64,000 bases of DNA, taken from NCBI RefSeq assembly GCF_002127325.2, contig NC_035448.2:117207354-117271353 (forward strand). The letters run 5' to 3'. Below are positions 48,239 through 59,357 of this stretch, one piece after another. Both the position numbers and the translations under genes were made by a program. The stretch's first letter is position 1; each line of letters starts with the position of its first letter. This DNA comes from Helianthus annuus (Eukaryota > Streptophyta > Magnoliopsida > Asterales > Asteraceae). The notes under the pieces are model-generated. The model had not been told where the DNA came from. It saw only the letters and a list, made by a program, of their open reading frames with translations, and searched no databases.

Positions 48239-49123
48239 TCTATACTATATTATAATGCATGAGGCAATGGTATTTTAAGATACCCCAAAAATAAGAACTT
48301 TCCCCTCCTTTATTTATAGAAAGACCCCTAAAATGAGGGTAGTTTGGACTTTTAAACACTATTTATTTTTTAGCCCCTAAACTTATTACACTTAAATCCC
48401 TAAGGTTTTAATAAAATTATAGATAATTAGTTACAATTCATCTCTCCACAACAAACTTATAATTTTTTTACTTATTCTTGACATATCTTATAAACTATAT
48501 TGTTTAAAAAAATCCAAAGATAGCATGACGACCTACACATTTTTGTCGACGTTTCGGTAGTTGTCTTGTTCAATATCGACGCACGGGTGATCATTGCAAA
48601 GAAGTAGAATAAGTAAATCAATAAATTTATATAATCATTTTAAGAGTTCAAATTATTGGTTATACCGTTATCGAATAGTTATGTCATATTTGTAATTGAT
48701 TATACTAGAAACTATAAGATATGTTATAGTATAAATTAAATGACTAAATATTAGTTATATTATATAACTCCAACAACCAATGTGAATATTTTGTTTTTGT
48801 ATATATATTATTTGACAAAGTAAAAAATGACTAGATATATGCTATTTATTAGCATCGGTTTGACTCAGTTTAGTTTATAATGAATATTTCGATTTTGTAT
48901 AGATATTATTTGACAAAGTCAAAAATGACTAGATATATATGCTCTTTATTAGCATGAGTTTGACTCACCTGAATATTCCGTCACATGTTAGTATATATAC
49001 ATCATAACAAACCTTCTATGAAAAAGGGCGGAAACTAAGTGGGAAACATTTTTTAAAATTTAAAACATATAATGCTTTAGCTTGTAAATCTGTAATATAT
49101 AAAACATGATATACAAGTGTTCA
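48239..49123 (+). mobile_element. Helitron 5' part
   Basis: TCTATACTATATTATAATGC at 48239, preceded by A, is a typical Helitron 5' end. The following sequence shares blocks with 34230-34450. No matching 3' end can be assigned; it may be interrupted by the Helitron starting at 49124. Confidence 0.6.
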
Positions 49124-49483
49124 TCTATACTATATAATAAAAGAAACCTGATTTGGGATACATGTCATTCAATGAGGGCATCAATACTTTATTGATAAAT
49201 TTTAATTTTTAAATTAAAAAGATTTTTGAATATTATATTAAAATTTTATTTTGATTGTAACAAGATATTTATACACTGATACGGATTATTGATTTTATAT
49301 GTTTTGGTTTGGATTAAGTTATGGTATAATATAAAGTCGTAAACTCACTTAGCTTTGCTAACAGGATTTTTAACACATATAAAAGATAGTAAGATTTGAT
49401 AGTCTCCAATGACCACTCAGAATGTTTATGTATCAATCAACGGTTTATATCAATTATTTAAAACTCTATAATAAATAAAGATA

Positions 49484-49858
49484 GAGTTAAATGCCATTTT
49501 AGTCCTTGTGGTTTGGATCATTTTACCAGTTTAGTTCAAAGGTTTCATTTTTAACCTGTGGGTCCAAAAAGGTTTCACAGTTGCCATTTTAGTCCACTGG
49601 GTTAACTTCATCTATTTTTTCTGTTAACGAGAAGGCCAATTCGGTCATTTTATATGGCTGAATTGCCCTTTTAGTTAACAGAATTACATACAAAATGACG
49701 TAATTGGCCTTCTCGTTAACAGAAAAATGGATGAAGTTAACCAAGTGGACTAAAATGGCAACTGTGAAACCTTTTTGGACCCACAGGTTAAAAATGAAAC
49801 CTTTGGACTAAACTGGCAAAATGGCGCAAACCATAGGGACTAAAATGGCATTTAACTC
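49484..49858. mobile_element. Mutator-type foldback MITE with 9-bp duplication
   Basis: A 375-bp element with ends GAGTTAAATGCC and GGCATTTAACTC, flanked by exact ATAAAGATA (49475-49483 and 49859-49867). The inverted arms are about 170 bp each and nearly meet in the middle (ACAGTTGCCATTTTAGTCCA against TGGACTAAAATGGCAACTGT). The 9-bp duplication assigns it to the Mutator superfamily. Confidence 0.92.
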
Positions 49859-49918
49859 ATAAAGATATCTAGATATTTCCAAATAAAAAAAATTGCATTT
49901 CAGTAGATATATTAACAA

Positions 49919-50600
49919 CTAGGTTTTTTCACAATCACCGCGTTGCGGCGAACTTATTTTGTTATTTCGTCTGTGTTTACATGTGTTTTGAAATCACTGC
50001 GAGCGCGTTGCGCACAAAACCGATGACAAGAATAAAAAGAAGATATAGAAAAAAACACAAAAAAATAACATAAAGAGAATCAATCAAAAAAATTTTATGG
50101 TAAAGATTTTTTTCGTATGTAACCCGTGGTCAGATATAAGCAAATGGTACTGGGTATCGGTACTGAATTTCCCGAGCCGAAAGATCTTAAGTACAAATTC
50201 GGTACCGACTCTTGGCGCCAACCAGTTTTTACCTTCATATCCCGTTACCATAACCGGTATTTTCGGTATCGATATCGGTTGGCACCGAGCTTATCCCTAC
50301 CCCTAAAACTGAAAAAAGAAACCATTAAAAGTTGAAGAAATCAACAAAAAACGTTGCATGATACCCTTGTTGTTCATACGGTACCTATGATCAGAGATGA
50401 GCAAATGGTACCGGGTAGAATTACTGAATTTCCCGAACTAAAAGATTTTCAAAATCATTTTGGTACTGACTTTTGGGGTTTTCTGTACAAGGTTGGTGCT
50501 GGTTTTTACATTCGTGTATGTACCAGGCTCGTGCCGGTTTTTACCTTCATATACCGATAACAACGAACTGGACCATACATATATTTTCGATACAAGTACG
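49919..50600 (-). mobile_element. Helitron 3' end (minus) with internal duplication
   Basis: On the minus strand CGCCGCAACGCGG is followed by TGATTGTGAAAAAACCTAG, ending at 49919 beside a T. Further in, a block of about 190 bp (50133-50320) recurs at an offset of 260 bp (50393-50580); both have GAGCAAATGGTACCGGGTA or a close form and repeated GGTACC/GGTATC words. The 5' end was not found. Confidence 0.6.
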
Positions 50601-50686
50601 GATTGACACAAAGCTTATTCAACTTAAAAAGTAAGAAAATTATTATTATTATTATAATATCAAAATAATAAAAATAATAAAAGTAT

Positions 50687-50688
<2 letters not shown>

Positions 50689-50732
<44 letters not shown>
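50689..50732. repeat. (TA)n tract 1 of the chain
   Basis: An uninterrupted TA run directly before foldback element X. Confidence 0.9.
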
Positions 50733-50734
<2 letters not shown>

Positions 50735-52760
50735 CTAATTATAATGAGAAAACTCACCCCAGTTAAGAAAACCCAGTAAACCCTCATATGTGGCTAGGAT
50801 TGAGCCACATCACCTTATGTATAATGATGAAGACAAGGGCAATTTCGTCATTTTCCCTATTGTTGACTTAATGTAAAAAGTGACGGCTCCTGTTTTCTTC
50901 TTTTTCTAATCTCATGCATTGATTTATGAAGTGTACTTTGTACTTTGTACTATCACCTTTAGTCTTTTTGTTTTTTTTTTTGTAACATAAATGTGTTTTC
51001 AAATCTCTCACATCTCATTTCTCCCAAAAAATGAATTGAAGAACATATTTTACTTCCTAAAAATCCAGAGAGATAGATGGTTAGAGAGAGAAGATCAGAG
51101 AGAGAGAGAGAGAGAGAGGCAATAAGGACTGTGAGAGAGGCAGTGAAGATCGGAGAGAATATCAGAAGATCGAACGGGTGTTCCATACAACATCAGATTC
51201 AGATCTGGTTCAGATCCGAAATCCAAAAAGATGATCCAGTTCCAAGATGCTACCAGATCCAAAAGATGCTCCAGATCCGGTTGAAGATGTTTCGATGTTG
51301 AAGATGATATTCCATATAACGGTTCGATGTTGAAGATGATCCAAAAGATGTTCAATATTGAACATGATGTTCCAAATCTTAAAGATCCTCCAGATCCATA
51401 AGTATGTTTGTTTTTGGGGTTTTTTTTTTTCAGATTTTTTTTTTTTTGTGTTTTATAGATCTTCATTTTTTGTTTTTTTGTAGATCTGTAACTTTTTTTT
51501 ATTTTTTTTTTGTTCAAGAAGATGAATGTTTTTTAGTTCTTGTTTTCTGGATATGTTGTTTTTTATTACTGATTTTTTTCATTTTTTTTGTATAAAATTT
51601 GTTTTCAGATCTGAACAAATGGAAACAATTTGATTTAAGTTCTTATGTATTGGATTAAAATCTAAGTTACTTTCTTGTTTATTGTTATGATGATTGAATC
51701 TAAAAAATATGCTGTTGTTGGATTCTTGTTAATAAAGTTAGATTTTTTATATACATGTTATATTTTTGATGTAACAATTCTCATAACAATTTTTTGCGTC
51801 TTAGTTATGAAACTCCAAGATCTAGGCATTTTTTATGTAACACTATGTAACCGGGTGTTAGAAATGTAACAATCGAAGAAAAAAAGCATGTTATATTTTT
51901 TTGTGTTACATAAATAATGCCAGTTACGTTTTTTTGTGTTAGATAAATAATGCCCGTTACATTTTTTGTAACAATCAAAGCAAAAATGGCTGTTACATTT
52001 TTTTGTGTTACATAAAAAATGTAACAATCAAAGAAAAAAATGACTGTTAATTTTTTTGTGTTACATAAAAAATGTTACAATCAAAGAAAAAATGTTTGTT
52101 ACATTTTTGTGTTACAGAAATAATGCCCGTTACAGAAAATAAAGTGTATTGTTACACTTTTTTAAATTACTGTAAAAATAAAGTGTGTTGTTACATTTTT
52201 TCCAGGTTATTGTAAAAATAAAGTAACTGTTACGGAAACAAAGTGTGTTGTTACATTTTTTCCAGGTTATTGTAAAAATAAAGTAACTGTTACGGAAACA
52301 AAAGTGGCTGTTACATATGTGACGTAAAATTGATCATGTAAAAATTATATGTTACGTTTCTATGTAACATTTGATCATAGAAAAATTATATGTTACGTTT
52401 CTATGTTTCTTATAGGCAAAAGTGAATCCTAGCCATCCTAACACATGTAACAAAACCAAAAAAACAATATTTTACAAAACCAAAAAAAAATATACGAGTA
52501 AAAAAGAATCCTAGCCATGAAATATATTAAAAAATTGATGGATGTCTGTTTGTCATATGATGGATGTCTCTTGTAAGAGAAATTATAGTAATGTTCCAAT
52601 ATTACCCTTTAGTACATGAAATATATTAAAAAAATGAGACAAAAAGACAAAAAAGCAACTTATGGGCAAAAGTGAATCCTAGCCATCCATAAAGTATGAT
52701 CAATGGTTGTTATTGGGTTTTCAGGGTTTATTCAACTCAAGTGGGTTTTCAATTTATCCT

Positions 52761-52765
<5 letters not shown>
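50733..52765. mobile_element. Element X: 2-kb foldback element between (TA)n tracts
   Basis: The left end, GGCTAATTATAATGAG then AAAACTCACCCCAGTTAAG, is an imperfect reverse complement of the right end, which has AACTCAAGTGGGTTTTC and finishes TTATCCTTACCC. The interior holds a (GA)n-rich stretch with gene-leader character (51060-51180), repeated GATCCAGAT/AAGATG words (51200-51400), a degenerate array of TGTTAC words (51835-52335), and two copies of GGCAAAAGTGAATCCTAGCC (52416 and 52668). No convincing ORF. Confidence 0.65.

Positions 52766-52826
<61 letters not shown>
52766..52826. repeat. (TA)n tract 2 of the chain
   Basis: A TA run of about 30 units between elements X and Y. Confidence 0.95.
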
Positions 52827-52830
<4 letters not shown>

Positions 52831-53312
52831 TGCGAGAACCAATGTGAACACAACCTAAAATAGCTAAAAAAATCTAAAAAAACCCTAAAAAAACCTAACC
52901 CCCAAAGCTAAATGCTAAAAACTAAAACCCCCAAAAACCCTAAACCCCCCCACCCCACCCCCCCTCCCCAAACCTAAATCCCCCCTCCCCCACCCCCCAA
53001 AAACCTAACCCCCCCAAGCTAAAATGCTAAAAACTAAACCCCAAAAAAACCTAAAAAAATCTAAAAAAATAAAAAATAAAAAAAATCTAAAATTTTTGTT
53101 TTATTTTAATATTTTTTATGTTAAAATCGCTACTTTTAGTAGCAAAAAAAATAAAAAAAATATTTTTTTTTGCTACTAAAAGTAGCGTTTTTCTTATAAA
53201 AAATATAAATTTTTTTTTGTGTGTTTTTTAGCTATTTTTAGGCATTTTTGGTTGTGTTCACATTGGTTCTCGCGGTTCTCGCAATAAAATATGGTTCCTA
53301 TCGGATCTTTGT

Positions 53313-53314
<2 letters not shown>
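52827..53314. mobile_element. Element Y: foldback MITE, C-tract type
   Basis: The left arm, TTATTGCGAGAACCAATGTG then AACACAACC, is mirrored by GGTTGTGTTCACATTGGTTC then TCGCGG on the right. The centre contains CGCTACTTTTAGTAGC and its partner GCTACTAAAAGTAGCG, and the left half has CCCCACCCC runs. It is the same family as 12738-13110 and 30811-31452. The right terminus is ATCTTTGTCC; the left terminus appears to be missing about 25 bp. Confidence 0.85.

Positions 53315-53374
<60 letters not shown>
53315..53374. repeat. (TA)n tract 3 of the chain
   Basis: A TA run of about 30 units between elements Y and Z. It gives a false ORF full of Tyr-Ile. Confidence 0.95.
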
Positions 53375-53377
<3 letters not shown>

Positions 53378-53882
53378 GAGAGTTCAAATGAGAAGAAAAT
53401 TTTTGTAAGAAGAAAAAAGAAGAAATTTCAACCAATAAGAATGCTTTATTTCACTTCATTTAATATAAGTATTTAACATTACTATAAGGGTACATTGGTA
53501 AATGTACATAGGTCATTAATTTGTAGTCTTCCTCTTTAATAGCTAACTACATTAAACTTTTTGTAACTTATCTTCAAAATATATATTTAAAAAAAATAAA
53601 AAATAATAATTTAAAGTGTAGGATAAATTACGAGTTGTGTAGGATAAATTACGAGTTGTGTAAGATAAATTTCAACGTGTAGGATGAATTTCGAAATATG
53701 TAAGATAACTTTTGATGTGTGTAGGCAAAAAAAGTTAGTGTGGAGGATACTAGTCTTCATGACTAATTAATTAGTCAAAAATGATAATAAATGAGATAAG
53801 TGAAAAAGCTATTGTAATGTTTTACAAAATTACCCTTTGTTCTTTTTCTTCTCAATTAAGTTTTCTTCTCAAACGAACCTTC

Positions 53883-53885
<3 letters not shown>
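53375..53885. mobile_element. Element Z: foldback element between (TA)n tracts
   Basis: The left end, GTGGAGAGTTCAAATGAGAAG, pairs imperfectly with the right end, CTTCTCAAACGAACCTTCCCC. In the middle GTGTAGGATAAATTACGAGTT is repeated in tandem (53616-53660). Confidence 0.75.

Positions 53886-53925
<40 letters not shown>
53886..53925. repeat. (TA)n tract 4 of the chain
   Basis: A TA run between elements Z and W. Confidence 0.95.
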
Positions 53926-53930
<5 letters not shown>

Positions 53931-54300
53931 AGGATGGTGTGAAAAGGGCCTAAAGTGTGAGAAATGTGAGAAGTGTATTATAACACTATATATAATACTA
54001 TATAACACCATATAAACACCGTATAACAATATGTAACACCATATAATACCATATAACACTATGTAACACTATATAAAATTATATAACAAATATAACACTA
54101 TACATCTATCATAGACATGCTATCAGACAAACTATAGTGTTATATTTGTTATATAATGATATATAGTGTTACATAGTGTTATATGGTATATATGGTGTCA
54201 CATGTTGTTATACGGTGTTTATATGGTGTTATATAGTATTATATATAGTGTGATAATACACTTCTCATACTTTAAGCACTTTTTACAGGATCCTCTACCT
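53926..54300. mobile_element. Element W: near-perfect foldback element
   Basis: It starts GGGTAAGGATGG and ends GGATCCTCTACCT before a short (TA)n. The arms of about 165 bp are inverted copies of each other (GAAGTGTATTATAACACTAT against TAGTGTGATAATACACTTC). Each arm is itself built from 12-bp AACACTATAT/AACACCATAT-like repeats. Confidence 0.8.
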
Positions 54301-55509
54301 AATATATATATATAACTATAATATTATTAAAAAAAACAAAATTACTGTTCAAAACGTTGAAAATTTTTATATAAGGATAATTAGCATATTTATTTTAAAC
54401 AAATGGATTCATAGTTATTATATATTCTAAGCACGTTATTTAATCTTTTCAAATTTCTGTTAGTTGTGATCCGTGGGCGTTGATTAAGATATTGCCTTGG
54501 ACCCATTATTTCAAGTCCAGTTGTTAAAAACGAGACCATTTTTTATTGGGCCTTGTCACGTGATTCAAAACGTTATCGCTATCAAAATAGAAGAACAAAT
54601 CATGTTTTTTTTAATAAGTTTACCATGTCAAATAAGTAATATGCATATTATCTATGTAACATAGAAAACATCATATATTTTTAGATAAGTTAGATATATG
54701 TGTTTTAAAACAAGGTAAGCTTTTAGCATACACATTTTTTTCCTATTGTAACTAAGATGTAGAGGTCTGTGAAAGGTATCTTCACATTCGGAATGTCATA
54801 ACTTTTTTTTAAAATTTAGATTTACTTAGTTATCGTATGGTGTCCAATGTCTTAATTTTTATTTTTCACGTATATATATGTTTCATTGGTTCAATTGTAC
54901 ATGTAAAGTATTACACTATCCATAGTATTTTCTCAACTATAGTTAATTGATTTTACTGATTCAATTTTTGTCTATTCATTTACATTACTTTTATCTGTCT
55001 AGAAGTCACTTTTCAGACATTTCAAATGGTATGGGACATATTACATTATCAATAGTTTTTATTGGTTTCCTTACTAATTGTGATAAAAGTAATTATTTCG
55101 TACAATTCGTATTGGTTTATAGCTTTGGATACGAGCATACCTTATATTAATGTTAATGATAGCGAAAGTGAGGAAATTATATTTGGATGGTAGAAAATAA
55201 AATATTATGCCAACATTAACCCGTCAGAATAATCTATTATCAAATAAAATCAGACACATTACCTTTGAACAAGAAAATGTCACAATAAATATTAGTAGTG
55301 GTACAAAATTTTAAGTTCCTATGACAAATCCTAAAACAAATAACAGATCATATTATTATGAATGGCTATGGAAACTTCAATATTTATTTCATATTTGGTC
55401 TGCATATTACTCTATATTATATATACTTAGATTATATTATGAACATATTTTTTTCATTTCACATTATAATTATGATCCACCCCGTGTATTACACGGGACA
55501 ATAACCTAG

Positions 55510-55897
55510 TTGCATAATATAATAAACTCCTAAATACCAACATTAGTAGTAGATATCACGTGGCTTCGATCTCATCCACTTTCAAAATTCAAACCCCATA
55601 TCATATGGTCAGATGCTCTCTTTCTCCATAGCAGATGATCATCGCTTTGGTTATTTCCCTCAGTCCATTGCCTTCTTCCTTATCACCAGATCCCTAGGTC
55701 ATTCTTCACCTTTTTTGGTTATACCAGCTTTCTTATTTTGTCTTAGTACTCTTTCTCTATAGTGATGGTTGTTGAATACGAAGCAACGATGATAAAGGTG
55801 GTTTTCACGGTACTTCACCGTGGTTGTTGACCCTCCTAATGATTGAGGTTGTCCGCGAAGACCTAGGGTTCAATTTTGGCATAATATGTAAGGCTTC
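55510..55897. other. Intergenic between Helitron end and Sirevirus LTR
   Basis: No gene or repeat is recognised. Confidence 0.4.
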
Positions 55898-56625
55898 TGT
55901 AGGTCCCGAAATCTGAGGATCGATAACGAAAACCAAACCCTTGTTTATAACAAACAATGTCACGGGTGCGGAATCCCCGTAACTATGCCAAATCAAACAC
56001 AGTAAATAACAACACACGGTATAACCAATGAAACGCAATCTATTGATTAAATGGGATGAGAACCAAGATCAACTGATACACACAGTTTGACAGAATAACT
56101 TTCAAGGGTATGCTCTCATCTAGTCTCAAAGTGAAACCAGACAGTGTTTATATAGCAGCCTGGGCCAAGACATCGACGAAACCAACAATGGGCTCGACGA
56201 AACAACATTGGGCCAGTCCTTGGGCCTGAAGAAGCCCAAAAGTCGACGAAACAAAGTTGTTTCGTCGCAGATCACGATGAAACGAGATGAATTGGTCATA
56301 GCCTGTTTCGTCGTTATGTGTTCGACGAAACACAAAGTGTTTCGTCACAGGCTGCACATGCTGAACTGTTTGCTGCAAACAGACAGTTGCAGCAAACTTA
56401 TACAAACACAAACATAAAGACAGTTTTACCCTTTTACCCTTATATGCAACATGCATTGTTCATATATCATTACATACCAAAAGGAGAAAAAATAAATCGG
56501 ACACAAGCGGATAGGAGGATATCTGACTTGGTCGACGGCAAATACAGACTCGATAAACGACAAAAGACCGTACAAAATACAACAACAAACAAGACTAGTT
56601 ACAGACACAAAAAGGTGCACCAACA
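55898..56625 (-). repeat. 3' LTR of a Sirevirus-like copia element
   Basis: On the minus strand it runs from TGTTGGTGCACC (56625) to GGGACCTACA (55898) and is preceded by the purine tract GACAAGGGGGAGTT. A TATA box (CTATATAAAC) lies at 56146-56155. Upstream of it, at 56170-56350, CGACGAAACA/TGTTTCGTCG words recur in both orientations. Confidence 0.85.
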
Positions 56626-56673
56626 AACTCCCCCTTGTCTGTTACTCGTCTTCGGTCTTCGAATCTACTTTCT

Positions 56674-59357
56674 TCAGTGTTGTTCGGACCACGAACTGCC
56701 CGCATGAATTCCCCGGTAGTAGCAGAAACAAGCGACACCCTGAAATTTCAACGCTTGATGCGCGTCCTTGTCTTCATAGAAAATGTCATGCCGATATAAC
56801 TTGTCAATGTCAGACGCGGACATGTTAACGATCCACATCGGATCCAACATTTTGAAATTTTCACGATCGCCATCAAAAACAATCACTGCCTCGTGCGTAT
56901 CGGAGTCATAACACCATAACCTCATTTCTCCAAGAAAGTTCTGCTTCATCGGCATCAAGGGTATCTTATCCACCACTTTCGCTGGCTCATAAACAAGCTT
57001 GTATCTGCCAGTGTTGGTTGCCGGATCAAGAGTAAACTTGATTTGTTGATAAATAGGGAACTGAGGCTTGTACGACTCGTCTTTCCAGCCAGACTTCTTG
57101 TTCATCTTTATCAGTCGCTCAAATAAAGTTGCACCATCAAAGTTTGAGCGATTTATGAGCTCAATCTTCGTCAATGCTGCCACATCATAAAAAAGGCAAA
57201 GATAGTATGCTCAGCAACGACCGAAAGTATTGAATTCCAAATTCCCGTTTGATGGCGACGCAATGTATTTCTTTGATGAACATCCAACAGAGGATTCGCC
57301 CACTCGGCTTCGCTTTCTCGAACCGTAAGTAATCAACTTGAGCAGCCTCTGGCACCGGCTTGGAAACCTTCGATAAGAACTGTTGTCGCCACGCGGAGAA
57401 CGCATCTGTGGCATTTTCAGATGTATCACGGTTCTTTAAATGCTCATCAATGACTTCCACATTCTCTTTTAGCCATTCTTCATCGAAAGGGGCGAATTCA
57501 GTCCCGTCCTGACGCACATACGCGGACTTCTTCTCATTTCCCTCAAAAACAATTTCTTCAATGTGTCACGGCCCTTGACCCGGTTTGACCCGTTTCAGGA
57601 GACGCGGGACAGAAATCCCGTGGTATTTAATTTAGGCGACATCGGAAGTCTTTTTAAAACAGGATCTTTTATTATTAAAACTGCGCGTTTTATAACTGAG
57701 GGATAAAATCCCCTAATTTACAATAATGTGATTTCTCCGGGAAATCTTTATTTTCAAAACATGTTTCTTTTATTTATTTACAATGAGCCACTTTTCTAAG
57801 CGGGGAGTGCTTCACGGCACTTCTTTTTCTTTGCTCACAACATATCACCTGAAACATGTTTCAAAAAGGTTTTGTCAGCGGGGAAATACTGAGTGAGTTC
57901 ATTCAGGTAATAGGAAATGACCCATAGTTATAAATTACAGCATAAGAGCGATTACAATGGTTCCTATCTTATCTTTATCTGGCTTTCTGTCACAATGGTG
58001 ACAAGTCACAATGGTGACGATGGTCATACCACTATTAGGTCAATGAACTCTAATAGTGACGTTCCTCCCTAGTAGGTCAATGAACCTAACTGGGAGAAAT
58101 AGTAATGTGCACAATACCCTCACTAACCAATAAATCAAGATATCCACGACTTAGTCCCTGTAATTATAACTTTTTGAAAATAAATTTGGAGTATTGTAAA
58201 ACAGTTGATAAAAAGAGAATGACTCACATTGCAGATTTAACGAGCAAGATATAAGCCTTACTGATTTGCCTGTGATTAACCTAATTTAAATAATAATGCA
58301 CACACACAACCGGGTTAGTAACTAATACAGCAGTTACGTCAATTCACGAGATTAAACCCTCACAACGATTAATAAGTGCAATACTTAACAATTCATTGGA
58401 TTCACAACGAATGACAGAGTATAGTCCGAATTTCGAACAGCACTCAAACATTCAAGTCGAAATCACGACGAATAATCAAAGTACAAGCTCAATTTGAGCA
58501 GCACTCGGACAATCGTTGGATAGTTATAATCGATCGAACGTTGAATCGTAATAGCGATCGAGTTATTACCCTGATTGCGGCAGCACTTCGTGACCAGTGT
58601 GTGTTTTAAGAGTATACAGAGTATAACTCAGTGTGTAATTCGACTTTGAACGTCGTTTGAGCAGCATAAACCGACTGCCAATGTCTGCTATTTATACTAA
58701 TTTTTGGAACTCGCTTACGGACCGTATGCCTGATCCCTTACGGTCCGTAAGCTAAGCAGTCTAATTATAGGCTGCCTAGGCTCGGGACTAGGCTTGCTGA
58801 ATCAATAATTTGGACAAATCAGATTGTCCCAACGTTTAATTTAGATAACTATTCGACTAGGGTTTGCCCCCCTTGAGTTTTAGGGGCCCTGATCCTGATT
58901 CCGATTGTTCTGAAAATTTTAGGGCTAATGCAGAATTACTTGGGTGTCTCAATTAGGGCTTTCTTATGGGATAATTATTACCCTAATTATTAATTTTTTG
59001 TGAGAGTTTTTACACAATGTTTTCAACATTAGTAGATTCGGGTTCACTAGGCATTCGTTCAATCTCTGCATCATCAATCTCTCTCATAGCATGTAGAGCA
59101 AGCAATTGCTCATGTGAAAGATCCTCGATAATTTCTCCTTCTTCAAGAAATTCCCTAGTGAATGGATGAACAACCTGCAATGCAAGATCAACACTGCTAG
59201 GAACAGAAGATGTACCTTCAATCTGTTGTATTTCTTCAACTGTTCCAGAAGAGGTTCCTTGAGTAGATTCGATCGCTGGTGGCTGAACAACAACGATTTC
59301 AGAAGATGTAGCGGCTGTCGGCTGCTGTGATGTAGTAGAAAAATCAGGATTTCCTTG
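56674..59357 (-). pseudogene. Extra 3' ORF of the Sirevirus-like element, split by a solo LTR
   Basis: An open reading frame between pol (not in the window) and the 3' LTR. Its upstream part (59020-59357) contains VVQPPAIESTQGTSSGTVEE and LLALHAMREIDDAEIERMPS. It is interrupted by the solo LTR at 57564-59014 and continues in the same frame at 57185-57558 (EFAPFDEEWLKENVEVIDEH). After one frameshift near 57185 it finishes at 56674-57183 (MRLWCYDSDTHEAVIVFDGD; ends SSWSEQH). Sirevirus copia elements often carry such an added ORF, sometimes called envelope-like. I see no signal peptide or fusion motif, so I make no claim of an envelope function. The ORF opens abruptly at 59357, where a gypsy leader joins it. 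Confidence 0.7.
57564..59014 (-). repeat. Solo LTR of gypsy element 2 (1451 bp) with CAATG duplication
   Basis: It runs from TGTCACGGCCC to GTTTTTACA on the plus strand and is flanked by CAATG at 57559-57563 and 59015-59019. No PBS or coding sequence adjoins it. It is highly similar to the LTR at 59681-61134 throughout. On the minus strand a TATA box (GTATAAATAG) lies at about 58688-58698, with TTACGGACCGTA/TTACGGTCCGTAA words upstream at 58733-58771. Confidence 0.93.

Larger units (their letters stand above)
49124..55509 (+). mobile_element. Candidate Helitron carrying many nested insertions
   Basis: The 5' end TCTATACTATATAATAAAAG (49124, after A) is followed by AACCTGATTTGGGATACATG, as in the 17918-18688 element. 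A plus-strand 3' end lies at 55481-55509: perfect hairpin CCCGTGT-ATT-ACACGGG, then ACAATAACCTAG before T. Whether these two ends belong together is inference; the first could instead pair with another lost end. The interior is filled by a Mutator MITE, another Helitron end and four foldback elements. No Rep/helicase ORF is visible. Confidence 0.5.

Noticed and set aside
53291..53476. ORF with a long Tyr-Ile repeat, and a similar one at 53856-54059
   Set aside because: They translate (TA)n microsatellites, not genes.
56674..57183. The Sirevirus 3' ORF as a functional envelope gene
   Set aside because: No signal peptide, transmembrane anchor or fusion motif is visible and the frame is broken, so only the neutral label of extra 3' ORF is justified.
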